DNA from: Lachnospiraceae bacterium
GTDB taxonomy: Bacteria; Bacillota; Clostridia; Lachnospirales; Lachnospiraceae
Assembly (NCBI GenBank): GCA_017623675.1
Contig: JAGAOO010000030.1
Location: 20,154-84,153 of the forward strand
Direction: 5' to 3'
Length of the DNA stretch: 64,000 nt
Shown one piece after another: positions 25,112 through 33,613 of the stretch (position 1 is the first letter of the stretch; each line of letters begins with the position of its first letter). Under the pieces are notes generated by a model. The model was given only the letters and a program-made list of their open reading frames with translations. It ran no database searches and had not been told where the DNA came from. The translations under genes and the position numbers were made by a program.

Positions 25112-25176
25112 AAAAAAAGTACCGATTTCTGATATGTGCCCGGGATTCTGGGTACATATCAAAATCGGTACTTTTT
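25112..25176. terminator. bidirectional intrinsic terminator
   Basis: A long hairpin, AAAAAGTACCGATTT...AAATCGGTACTTTTT, with an inner GATATGT(A)CCC stem, lies between the convergent hypothetical gene (plus) and metY (minus). T runs lie on both sides, so it can serve both strands. Confidence 0.9.
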
Positions 25177-25198
25177 ATATACTATAATTGATATTTCA

Positions 25199-26476
25199 CT
25201 ATATCTGGCTCAGTGCCTGTTCCAAATCAGCAATGATATCTTCTACATTTTCAATACCAACCGATAAACGAATCAAGTCCGGTGCCACACCGGCTTCCAA
25301 CAATTGCTCCTCCGTCATCTGGCGATGGGTATGACTTGCCGGATGTAATAAACATGTCTTACTATCTGCAACATGGGTTACAATAGATGCCAACTGCAAT
25401 TTGTCCATGAAGGAAATGGATGTTTCCCGACCACCCTTTAAGCCGAATGCCAGCACACCACAGGAACCATTTGGCATATATTTTTCTGCCAAAGCATGAT
25501 ATTGGTTGCTCTCCAAATCCGGATAATTTACCCAAGCCACCTTATCATTGCTCTCTAAATATTTGGCAACTGCCAATGCATTACTGCAATGCTGTTTCAT
25601 ACGCAAAGGCAAAGTTTCCAAGCCCAGATTCAGATAAAATGCATTCTGTGGCGATTGAATGGAACCTAAATCCCGCATTAACTGAGAGGTTGCCTTGGTG
25701 ATATAAGCTGCTTTTCCAAACCGTTCTGCATATACAATTCCATGATAAGATTCATCCGGTGTGGTTAAGCCCGGATATTTTTCTTTCTGCGCCATCCAGT
25801 CAAAATTACCACTGTCTACGATACAGCCACCGACTGCAACTGCATGTCCATCCATATATTTGGTTGTAGAATGTGTAACAATATCAGCTCCCCACTCAAA
25901 TGGACGACAGTTTACAGGTGTTGCAAATGTATTATCTACAATCAATGGCACGCCATGCTTATGTGCCAGTCTTGCAAATTTCTCAATATCCAATACAGAA
26001 ACCGTTGGATTGGTAATTGTCTCTCCAAAGACCGCCTTAGTATTCGGTTTAAAGTATTGCTCCAACTCTTCTTCCGGCAAATCCTGGTCAACAAAGGTAC
26101 ATTCAATTCCCATTTTCTTCATGGTTGTACCAAACAGATTATATGTACCACCGTATATGGAGCTGGATGCAATAAAATGATCCCCTGCTTCACAGATATT
26201 AAACATGGCATAAAAATTGGCTGCCTGTCCGGATGCGGTCAACATTGCTGCCACACCGCCCTCTAAAGAACAGATTCTGGCTGCCACTGCATCATTGGTT
26301 GGGTTCTGTAAACGGGTATAGAAATAACCATCTGCTTCCAAATCAAACAGCTTTCCCATTTCATCACTGGTATCGTACTTGAAGGTAGTACTCTGAATAA
26401 TCGGCATCTGTCTTGGTTCACCTTTGGTTGGTTTGTAGCCCTCCTGAATACATTTTGTCTCAATTCTTGTTTCCAT
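25199..26476 (-). CDS. metY: O-acetylhomoserine sulfhydrylase (MetY)
   Basis: 425 residues of the Cys/Met-metabolism PLP family. The PLP lysine lies in THSTTKYMDGHAV (near residue 205). Other motifs are YTRLQNPTND, ASGQAANF, SSSIYGGTYNLF and the Asp in LIVDNTFATP. Length and motif spacing match MetY (O-acetylhomoserine plus sulfide to homocysteine) better than the shorter cystathionine gamma-synthases. Monocistronic with its own promoter (26519-26548) and terminator. No SAM riboswitch is present; the leader is only about 35 bases. Confidence 0.88.
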   Translation of the reverse strand: METRIETKCIQEGYKPTKGEPRQMPIIQSTTFKYDTSDEMGKLFDLEADGYFYTRLQNPTNDAVAARICSLEGGVAAMLTASGQAANFYAMFNICEAGDHFIASSSIYGGTYNLFGTTMKKMGIECTFVDQDLPEEELEQYFKPNTKAVFGETITNPTVSVLDIEKFARLAHKHGVPLIVDNTFATPVNCRPFEWGADIVTHSTTKYMDGHAVAVGGCIVDSGNFDWMAQKEKYPGLTTPDESYHGIVYAERFGKAAYITKATSQLMRDLGSIQSPQNAFYLNLGLETLPLRMKQHCSNALAVAKYLESNDKVAWVNYPDLESNQYHALAEKYMPNGSCGVLAFGLKGGRETSISFMDKLQLASIVTHVADSKTCLLHPASHTHRQMTEEQLLEAGVAPDLIRLSVGIENVEDIIADLEQALSQI

Positions 26477-26518
26477 CGTAGTTCATTTCTCCTTTATCTG
26501 TCAGATAATACTGTGCTT

Positions 26519-26548
26519 ATTATACACCAAGAGCGATGGAATTGTCAC
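26519..26548 (-). promoter_or_regulatory. promoter of metY
   Basis: GTGACA (26543-26548), 18 bases, TATAAT (26519-26524) on the minus strand, just after the stop of the racemase gene. Confidence 0.65.
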
Positions 26549-26563
26549 CCTGTATTTGACCAC

Positions 26564-28702
26564 CTACAAATATAATCGTTCCAAACGATCTCCCAACCGG
26601 CTCAATAATTCATTGGTAATGGTATCCGATTCCATCGCTACCGATTCCGCATGGATACGTTTATGCATATCCTCACCAATTATGGTGACAACATCTCCTA
26701 CCTTTACTTTGTTTACATCTGTTATGTCTATCATCAGCTGATCCATACAAATTCTTCCTACAATTTCAACCTCTGTTCCATGTACCAGCACTGTACCCCT
26801 TCCACAGGACAATTCTCTTGGTATTCCGTCTGCATAGCCAATGGTTACAACAGCTATCCGCTTATCCTCTTCTGCCAGATAGGCACGCCCATAGCCCACA
26901 GTTTCTCCTGCTTTCACACATTTGATAGCTGCAATCTTTGACTTTACCGTTAATACCGGTCTTAAATCAACCGACATCTTTACGTCATCTAATTTACTCA
27001 GTACCCCATACATGGCAATTCCGATTCTGGCATAATCACAGGTCAGCTCCGGATAATTCAACACACCATAGCTACTTTGGATATGTGTCTTTCCCGGCTC
27101 AATACCCTTACGCTTCAAATAATCAATGGCATCATAGTAATGGCGAATCTGCTGACGGGTAAACGCCACATCCTCCGGCTCCATGCTGTCAGCCACACAT
27201 AAATGAGTATAAATTCCCTCTACCTGAAGATATTTTAGGCGATACAATTTGACTAAATGCTCCAAATCATCGTAGCTTTCTCCCAGCCGATGCATGCCGG
27301 TATCTAATTTAATATGAACATGAATCCGGCGTTTGTATGCCTCCAGTTTCATTCCGTACTCATAATCCGTGACGGTCTGAGTCAGTCGATACCGTTCAAT
27401 TTCCCGAATCCGTTCCGGCTCTGTGTAACCTAAAATAAGAATCATACCCCGGATTCCGTTTTTCCGAAGATGAATGCCTTCCTCTAAGGTTGCAACTGCA
27501 AAAGCATCTATCCCCATTTTATTCAAATGACCTGCAATACGAATATCACCGCTGCCATATCCATTGGCTTTTACTACTGCCATGAACTTCGTCTGAGGTG
27601 AAAGCACCCCTTGAATCTCTCTGACATTATGCCGGAGATTATCAATGGATATCTCCGTCCATGCCCGTTTATGCATTTCCTGTTTTTCTTTTTTATTCCA
27701 GCGAAACATTGTTAAAATATATGCGGCAATTAAAGAGCCAATGGTTACCAGTATAAAATGTACCAGACTTTGCTCTACAACTATATGCGTCAGTCCCGTC
27801 AACTTTCCTGCCAGACGTACTGCTACAATCATAGCCGGATGTATAATATACACAATCATTGCCATGCGGCTGAGCCGCCTGCCGCTTCCTCCTTTCCAAT
27901 GTAATACCCATGAAAATAAGAACACCATCACGATTGGGAGTGTCAGATACATACTGTCATGCCTCTGCCAGTCATGCGTATGAAGAATCAGTCCTTCTCC
28001 CAACATCAAACTGATACTGCAAAGGCAGCCGATAACTGCCAACCGTTTTGACATCTGCCTGCCACGTTCCATCTCCTTTCCCAACGCATACCCCAGAATA
28101 AGAAAAACAGGGGCAAAAAACAATCCATTCCTGGTATATTCCGAAATCATAAATATACCGTCATAACACTTTTTTAACCAGTCTATCTTCTCTGTGAGTC
28201 CATAATAGCTGTCACCCAAAAGACCAATGAAATACAATAGTATACTTAATATGACTGCCACCCGTTCCTTCCCATAACGAAGAAGTATCCCAACCAGAAA
28301 TACCCCTGTAATAGCTGCCGGAAGATACCAAAGGTGATAAAAGGTTCCGTTTATCAGAATATCCTTTAAGAATCCAATAATGGTAAAGTCCTCTCCAAAG
28401 TATCCACTGTAAATCATAATAGGCACATATAGAAGAAATGACACACCATACAGAATTCCCAATTTACCTAACTGCCGGTGCCACTTTTTTCTGCCATCCC
28501 CATTCCATTGCAAATCCTGTAATACAAAGAACCCGGTTACCATGAAGAAGAAAGGAACTGCAACTCTGGCAAGGATACGGGTCAGAATAAAATCCGGCAG
28601 TTCCCCAAAACAAAGCAGGGGAGAGGTATGAATGGTAATCACTAAAATTGCACCAATCATCCGAAACCAATTCAGTCCGCCATAACATTTATTCTTATCC
28701 AT
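26564..28702 (-). CDS. vanT: membrane-bound serine/alanine racemase (VanT-like)
   Basis: 712 residues in two parts. Residues ~1-335 are an acyltransferase-3-type membrane domain with about ten helices (GGLNWFRMIGAILVITIHTSPL, YHLWYLPAAITGVFLVGILL). Residues ~345-712 are a fold-III alanine racemase: PLP lysine in AVVKANGYGSGD, HIKLDTGMHRLGE, IQSSYGVLNYPE and the catalytic Tyr in TVGYGRAYL. This architecture is that of VanT, which makes D-serine for D-Ala-D-Ser peptidoglycan precursors. It follows the vanG-like ligase by 13 bases. No vanXY gene follows, unlike in acquired vanG operons. Confidence 0.88.
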   Translation of the reverse strand: MDKNKCYGGLNWFRMIGAILVITIHTSPLLCFGELPDFILTRILARVAVPFFFMVTGFFVLQDLQWNGDGRKKWHRQLGKLGILYGVSFLLYVPIMIYSGYFGEDFTIIGFLKDILINGTFYHLWYLPAAITGVFLVGILLRYGKERVAVILSILLYFIGLLGDSYYGLTEKIDWLKKCYDGIFMISEYTRNGLFFAPVFLILGYALGKEMERGRQMSKRLAVIGCLCSISLMLGEGLILHTHDWQRHDSMYLTLPIVMVFLFSWVLHWKGGSGRRLSRMAMIVYIIHPAMIVAVRLAGKLTGLTHIVVEQSLVHFILVTIGSLIAAYILTMFRWNKKEKQEMHKRAWTEISIDNLRHNVREIQGVLSPQTKFMAVVKANGYGSGDIRIAGHLNKMGIDAFAVATLEEGIHLRKNGIRGMILILGYTEPERIREIERYRLTQTVTDYEYGMKLEAYKRRIHVHIKLDTGMHRLGESYDDLEHLVKLYRLKYLQVEGIYTHLCVADSMEPEDVAFTRQQIRHYYDAIDYLKRKGIEPGKTHIQSSYGVLNYPELTCDYARIGIAMYGVLSKLDDVKMSVDLRPVLTVKSKIAAIKCVKAGETVGYGRAYLAEEDKRIAVVTIGYADGIPRELSCGRGTVLVHGTEVEIVGRICMDQLMIDITDVNKVKVGDVVTIIGEDMHKRIHAESVAMESDTITNELLSRLGDRLERLYL

Positions 28703-28715
28703 CGTAGTTCCTCCC

Positions 28716-29756
28716 CTATGCCTCTTCTATCAACCGCTCCAAAACCTCTTGAAACTGAATTCCATGTGCCTTCATCATATTCGGATACCGGCTGTGAGAG
28801 GTAAATCCCGGAATCGTATTGATTTCGTTGAATACAATCTCATTTTCCGGCGTCAGGAACATATCCACTCTTGCCATGCCCTGACACTCTAAAGCACGAT
28901 ACAAGACCTTTGCGGTGTCTTTTATACGCTCTGCTGTTTCTTTATCAATACGTGCCGGTACATGAATGCTAGATGTTTCCAAGGTATACTTTTCATGGAA
29001 ATCAAACACACCGGTATGTAATTCAATTTCATCCACTTCTCCAACGGTTAATTCCTGATTGCCAAGGACGGCACAGCCTACCTCGAACCCGGGAATCATC
29101 GCTTCAATTACCACCTTGGTGTCATGACGAAAGGCTTCCTCAATGGCTGCTGCCAAATCCTCCGGTTGTTCTACCCTTGTAATTCCATAAGAGGACCCTG
29201 CTCTTGCCGGTTTCACGAACACAGGATATTGCAGATTTTTACATTTTTCTGCCTGTTCCTCTTGTGTCATATAAGACTGCAATACTATGAACTCCGGTAC
29301 TGCAACCCCTGCTGCCTTTGCTACTACATGGGCGATATCCTTGTCCATGCAGAGAGCGGAACTTAAGGTCCCACAGCCTACATATGGAATTCCTGCCAAA
29401 TCACACAATCCCTGTACCGTTCCGTCTTCTCCATTTTTTCCATGAAGCACCGGAAAAACTACATCTACATATTGCGTTTCAAAGCTTCCATCCTCCCTCA
29501 TTATAACGATGCCGTGAATATCCTTGCTTGGTACAATCCATGCCGGACAACAGGCCCCTTCCTGCCAGGTATCCTCCGGTATCCGGCTTAAGTCTCCTTC
29601 ATAACGAAGCCATTTTCCTTCCTTGGTAATACCCATCGGTATCACCTGATATTTCTCCTGATTCAATCCCTCCATAACAGCATATGCGGATTGCAGAGAT
29701 ACACTATATTCCGATGAACAGCCACCGAATAATACTACTACCTTTCGTTGTTCCAT
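28716..29756 (-). CDS. vanG: D-alanine-D-serine ligase (VanG-like)
   Basis: 346 residues of the D-Ala-D-X ligase ATP-grasp family. The N terminus has VVVLFGGCSSEYSVSLQSA, and the middle VFPVLHGKNGEDGTVQGLCD and ALCMDKD. The omega-loop region GVFDFHEKYTLET matches VanG-type ligases rather than standard Ddl (YDYxAKY). The C terminus FNEINTIPGFTSHSRYPNMM is the metal/phosphate site. With the VanT-like racemase downstream it should form D-Ala-D-Ser for target modification against vancomycin. Start chosen at the ATG after GGAGGAG; the frame extends upstream without support. No vanRS or vanXY genes are in the window. Confidence 0.85.
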   Translation of the reverse strand: MEQRKVVVLFGGCSSEYSVSLQSAYAVMEGLNQEKYQVIPMGITKEGKWLRYEGDLSRIPEDTWQEGACCPAWIVPSKDIHGIVIMREDGSFETQYVDVVFPVLHGKNGEDGTVQGLCDLAGIPYVGCGTLSSALCMDKDIAHVVAKAAGVAVPEFIVLQSYMTQEEQAEKCKNLQYPVFVKPARAGSSYGITRVEQPEDLAAAIEEAFRHDTKVVIEAMIPGFEVGCAVLGNQELTVGEVDEIELHTGVFDFHEKYTLETSSIHVPARIDKETAERIKDTAKVLYRALECQGMARVDMFLTPENEIVFNEINTIPGFTSHSRYPNMMKAHGIQFQEVLERLIEEA

Positions 29757-29798
29757 TCTTTCTCCTCCATAGTCAAACAGACTTTTGCAAACGAAATA

Positions 29799-29829
29799 AG
29801 ACCAGATTCTCATTTTTGAATCTGGTCTC
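29799..29829 (-). terminator. hairpin between the ribosome-protection gene and vanG
   Basis: AGACCAGATTC...GAATCTGGTCT, an 11-bp perfect stem with a short loop. It is followed by TTATTT rather than a pure T run, so termination of the upstream gene is likely but not certain. A TATAAT just upstream raises the alternative of a 5' stem on a vanG transcript. Confidence 0.55.
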
Positions 29830-29912
29830 ATTATAGAGGAAAGAAATGACATTCCCGTTGCTTTCTTCTGAATGTTCTCTGATATAATTCTTACGAAATT
29901 CCTACGTCTTCG

Positions 29913-32666
29913 TCATTTTTTCTTCAAAAATTGTATTCTGTCTTCGGAAAGTAAATCCTGAAAAGCATGATACTGTTCCTCCGGCTTCTTCTGGTTGTTC
30001 AAGTACCGCTCCCGCATTTCCTGTTGTGCCTGCTCAATTTCTTCTCTCAACCCTCTGGCAGATAACCGTCTGGCTCCGGCTCCCCATATAATCAACTGCT
30101 CCAATCCGTCAGAGGTGGCAACGGTAACATCATAGCCTTTATCCATCCGGTGAACTAATTTTTCAATATATTGGTCTGCGGTTTCTGCTTTCTTGGTATA
30201 TACAACATGAATATTATGATATTCTATCATTTCTCCAACGTTTCCCGGCACCTTATATGCATCAAATACCAAAATCAAATGCATGTTCCGATATCCCTGA
30301 TAGTTACACAAGATATCCATAAGCTTCTCTCTTGCTGCCTGCAGATTGGTCTTGGAAAGCTCGTTCAAATCCTCCCAAGCAAAAATAATGTTATAACCAT
30401 CCACAATCAGGTATTGCTCTCTCGTTTTGTTAGCAGTTGGCTTTTTTTGATACTTCGTATCTCCTCCGGTCCTTTCTCCGGTTCCATCAGCCGTTTCGCC
30501 ACCATCTGCCCCCAACTGATTTTGATACCCATAGTTTTCCCAACTTTCTTTGTTATAACGGTTCTCATACGGTCTTCGCAGACTGCTTCCATAGGTTCTT
30601 TGGAAAATGGCTTCCAGCTCGTCTTCATCTGCCACCGTTCCGGATACAATAGTGGTTCTTCCTGAATAGCCGGTTTCCGGTTGTCTGCATTCTTCCCCAA
30701 GCCGGCAACCGGATTCCACATGCATATAATCTTCTACTTCACTCCAAGGCACAAGAAAACCTGCTCCATGACTACAGAACACAGAACCGGTTGGATTCTC
30801 CGTATCCTCCTCTGGATTGTACGGGCAATTATCCAGAATTTCTTCCGTATTATGGCATGGCATATAGCCCTTTAAGGAGCAGAATAATTTTCCCAGTCCG
30901 TGCGTATACGCATTCAACTCTGTCTGATACCCGGACATGGTCGCTACCGGAGCTGTTCCGGTAATCACCGATATATCTCCCTCTGACTCAGGCAGTTCAA
31001 AGGTTCCGTTCATTTTCTGGATATCCGCCAATGCCCGACCGGAGTTCTCCATTGGCACTTCCAGTCGGAATTCATAATAAGGCTCCAGCAGAATGGATTT
31101 CGCTTTCCGAAGTCCCTGCCGGACTGCCCGATAGGTTGCCTGCCGAAAATCACCACCCTCGGTATGCTTGATGTGTGCTTTCCCTGCTATCAGGGTGATT
31201 TTCATATCCGTAATCTCGGAACCGGTCAGGACACCCGGATGTTTCCGCTCTTTTAAATGGGATAAAATCAATCTCTGCCAGTTCCGGCTTAACATATCTT
31301 CGCTACAATTGGCTTCAAACTGCAAGCCACTGCCCGGCTCCCCCGGTTCCAGTAACAAATGTACCTCTGCATAGTGCCGCAAAGGTTCAAAATGCCCGAC
31401 TCCTTCCACCGGTGCTTCTATGGTTTCTTTGTAAACCAGACTGCCTTCTCCAAACGCAACCTCCAAATCAAATCGTTCTGAAATCATAGTTTTCAAGATA
31501 TCCAATTCCACTTCGCCCATGACCTGTACATGAATTTCGCCACTCTGCTCCTGCCATCTCATTTGCAGCAATGGGTTCTCCTCCTCCAATTGTTGCAAAT
31601 CCTTCCATGCCTGATGCACATCGCAGTCCTTCGGTAATAGCAATTGATAACTTAAAACCGGCTCTAATACCGGCATTTTAGCATCCTTCTCGATTCCAAA
31701 GCCTTCTCCGCAATAACTCTCTTCTAAACCGGTCACTGCACAAATCATGCCTGCTTTTGCTTCCGGGACTACTTGAAAACGGTCTCCGGAATAGATGCGG
31801 ATTTGATTCACCTTCTCTTCCGGGCTTCCCTGCCGGTCAGAGTGTTCTTTATGCTGTAAGAGCGACTTTACCTTCAAGGTTCCACCGGTAATTTTCAAAT
31901 GTGTCAAACGATTCCCCTGCTGGTCACGGGCAATCTTATAAACTCTGGCTCCGAATTCTTCTCCATACTGAGGTACTGTTGCATAGGTGGCAATCCCCTG
32001 TGTCAGTTCTTCCACGCCCTCCATCTTCAGCGCGGAACCAAAAAAACAAGGAAATACCTTTCGATGCCGGATGGCTTTCTGAATCAATGAATCCGGAATA
32101 CTACCTGTTTCTAAGTATGCTTCCATCATTGCTTCATCGCACATAGCCAGTGCATCAAAAAATAGTTCCTTTTCTAAATCCTGTTTCATATAATTGGAAA
32201 AATCCAGACAGCTATCGGATAACACTGTCTGCAATTCCGCTAACAATTCATCGTGGTTTGTACCGGTCTGATCCATCTTATTCACAAACAGGAATACCGG
32301 TAACTCATACTGCTTTAATAATTTCCATAACGTTCTGGTATGCCCCTGTACACCATCCGCACCATTAATCACTAAAATGACATAATCCAGCACTTGCAAG
32401 GTCCGCTCCATTTCTGCGGAAAAATCCACGTGTCCCGGAGTATCCAGAAGCGTGACCGGAAAGCCCCCAATCGTAAGCTCTGCCTGCTTGGAAAAAATGG
32501 TTATCCCTCTTGCCCGTTCCATGGCATAGGTATCCAGGAATGCATCCTTGTGATCCACTCTACCTAAGGTACGAATGCTGCCTGTCTGATACAGCAAGCC
32601 TTCCGATAAGGTTGTTTTTCCGGCATCTACATGGGCTAGAATGCCTATTACTAAATGTTGATTCAT
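29913..32666 (-). CDS. TetM-like ribosome-protection GTPase fused to a Rae1/YacP-type NYN domain
   Basis: 917 residues. The first ~640 form an EF-G-like translational GTPase of the TetM/TetO group: G1 AHVDAGKT (11-18), G3 DTPGHVDFSAE, G4 NKMDQ, then the domains that reach the ribosomal A site. A low-complexity linker (~690-748, GADGGETADGTGERTGGD) leads to a YacP-like NYN domain (~750-890). That domain's acidic residues look intact: LIVDGYNIIFAW, LILVFDAY, VTVATSDGLEQ. Bacillus Rae1 (YacP) is an A-site mRNA endonuclease. One protein thus joins A-site access and A-site cleavage. Whether it confers tetracycline resistance is unknown. The start has AAGGAAG upstream. Confidence 0.88.
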   Translation of the reverse strand: MNQHLVIGILAHVDAGKTTLSEGLLYQTGSIRTLGRVDHKDAFLDTYAMERARGITIFSKQAELTIGGFPVTLLDTPGHVDFSAEMERTLQVLDYVILVINGADGVQGHTRTLWKLLKQYELPVFLFVNKMDQTGTNHDELLAELQTVLSDSCLDFSNYMKQDLEKELFFDALAMCDEAMMEAYLETGSIPDSLIQKAIRHRKVFPCFFGSALKMEGVEELTQGIATYATVPQYGEEFGARVYKIARDQQGNRLTHLKITGGTLKVKSLLQHKEHSDRQGSPEEKVNQIRIYSGDRFQVVPEAKAGMICAVTGLEESYCGEGFGIEKDAKMPVLEPVLSYQLLLPKDCDVHQAWKDLQQLEEENPLLQMRWQEQSGEIHVQVMGEVELDILKTMISERFDLEVAFGEGSLVYKETIEAPVEGVGHFEPLRHYAEVHLLLEPGEPGSGLQFEANCSEDMLSRNWQRLILSHLKERKHPGVLTGSEITDMKITLIAGKAHIKHTEGGDFRQATYRAVRQGLRKAKSILLEPYYEFRLEVPMENSGRALADIQKMNGTFELPESEGDISVITGTAPVATMSGYQTELNAYTHGLGKLFCSLKGYMPCHNTEEILDNCPYNPEEDTENPTGSVFCSHGAGFLVPWSEVEDYMHVESGCRLGEECRQPETGYSGRTTIVSGTVADEDELEAIFQRTYGSSLRRPYENRYNKESWENYGYQNQLGADGGETADGTGERTGGDTKYQKKPTANKTREQYLIVDGYNIIFAWEDLNELSKTNLQAAREKLMDILCNYQGYRNMHLILVFDAYKVPGNVGEMIEYHNIHVVYTKKAETADQYIEKLVHRMDKGYDVTVATSDGLEQLIIWGAGARRLSARGLREEIEQAQQEMRERYLNNQKKPEEQYHAFQDLLSEDRIQFLKKK

Positions 32667-32795
32667 GATTTCTTCCTTGTGTGCGACTTATTACAGTCTT
32701 GGTTATGTGCGTGGAAAGCATGATTCCAAGACGAAGAAATAACCGCCCATCGTCCTGAGAAGACATAAGCGGTTAGTCGTGCAACAGTCCAAACT

Positions 32796-33611
32796 TTAAA
32801 TCAGTTTCAAATGTTTTAATCCATTCCGGATGCCATCTTCGTTAATATCTGTCGTGACAAAATCTGCCTTTTCTTTCAAAGCATCCAGTCCATTTCCCAT
32901 AACAATTCCCTGATTGGCAAATGTTATCATCTCAAAATCGTTGGAACCGTCTCCAAATGCTACGGAATCCTTCCTTGTCATGCCCATGGCTTCCAACAAA
33001 CGTTGCATACCGGTGGCCTTATTCACACCTTTTTTGGTGATTTCACCGGAATAGGTAACATCCTGTCCAAAGCTGCAGCCGGTCAATCGAAAATAACCAT
33101 CGGTTGCTTCATCCACCTCTGCCTGCAACTCCTCAACCGTCAAATCCGCCTGAAAGTACACACCGCATTCCAAATTCGCTACTTGTTCCGGTGCCTCGCA
33201 AATCGTCATTCCTTTACGAAGTTCATCCGCACTTTTTCCACCGGACAGTACCTGATACATTTTCTCTTCATTTTTCTGATTCAGAAACCGCCCCGGATAC
33301 CCCTGTAGAAAATAAGCTGCACCATGCTGTTGCAGTATCTCTGCTAATTTAGTCAGCGGTTCCTCTTCCAATACACTGTGATATATTACTTCGTTTCCAC
33401 AAGTGATATAGGCACCGGCAGAAGCTACTACTCCATCAAAATTCATATCCAATAAAAAGGGATAAATGTTGGTATACGGTCTGCCCGTGCAAATGGCAAT
33501 CTTATGTCCATTTGCACGAACCAGATTTAAGGCTTCTATGGTACTTTCCGGTATATGCATGGAATAATCCACTAAGGTTCCATCAATATCAAAAAAGATT
33601 AGTTTACTCAT
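32796..33611 (-). CDS. Cof-type HAD-IIB phosphatase
   Basis: 271 residues. Motif I is FFDIDGTLVDY near the N terminus, motif II Thr in AICTGRPYT, a C2B cap lies in the middle (~85-190), Lys in TKKGVNKATGMQ, and motif IV is AFGDGSNDFEMI. This is the Cof/YidA group of sugar-phosphate and cofactor phosphatases; the substrate is not predictable. It sits two bases after the ptsI stop, suggesting cotranscription with the PTS genes. Confidence 0.88.
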   Translation of the reverse strand: MSKLIFFDIDGTLVDYSMHIPESTIEALNLVRANGHKIAICTGRPYTNIYPFLLDMNFDGVVASAGAYITCGNEVIYHSVLEEEPLTKLAEILQQHGAAYFLQGYPGRFLNQKNEEKMYQVLSGGKSADELRKGMTICEAPEQVANLECGVYFQADLTVEELQAEVDEATDGYFRLTGCSFGQDVTYSGEITKKGVNKATGMQRLLEAMGMTRKDSVAFGDGSNDFEMITFANQGIVMGNGLDALKEKADFVTTDINEDGIRNGLKHLKLI

Positions 33612-33613
33612 TC

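Noticed and set aside
26477-26563. Possible SAM riboswitch before metY
   Set aside because: Only about 85 bases separate metY from the racemase gene and they hold a promoter; no S-box motifs are present.
29913-32666. Calling this an acquired tetM/tetO tetracycline-resistance gene
   Set aside because: Motifs place it in the family, but length, the NYN fusion and a chromosomal setting without mobile elements do not support an acquired resistance determinant.
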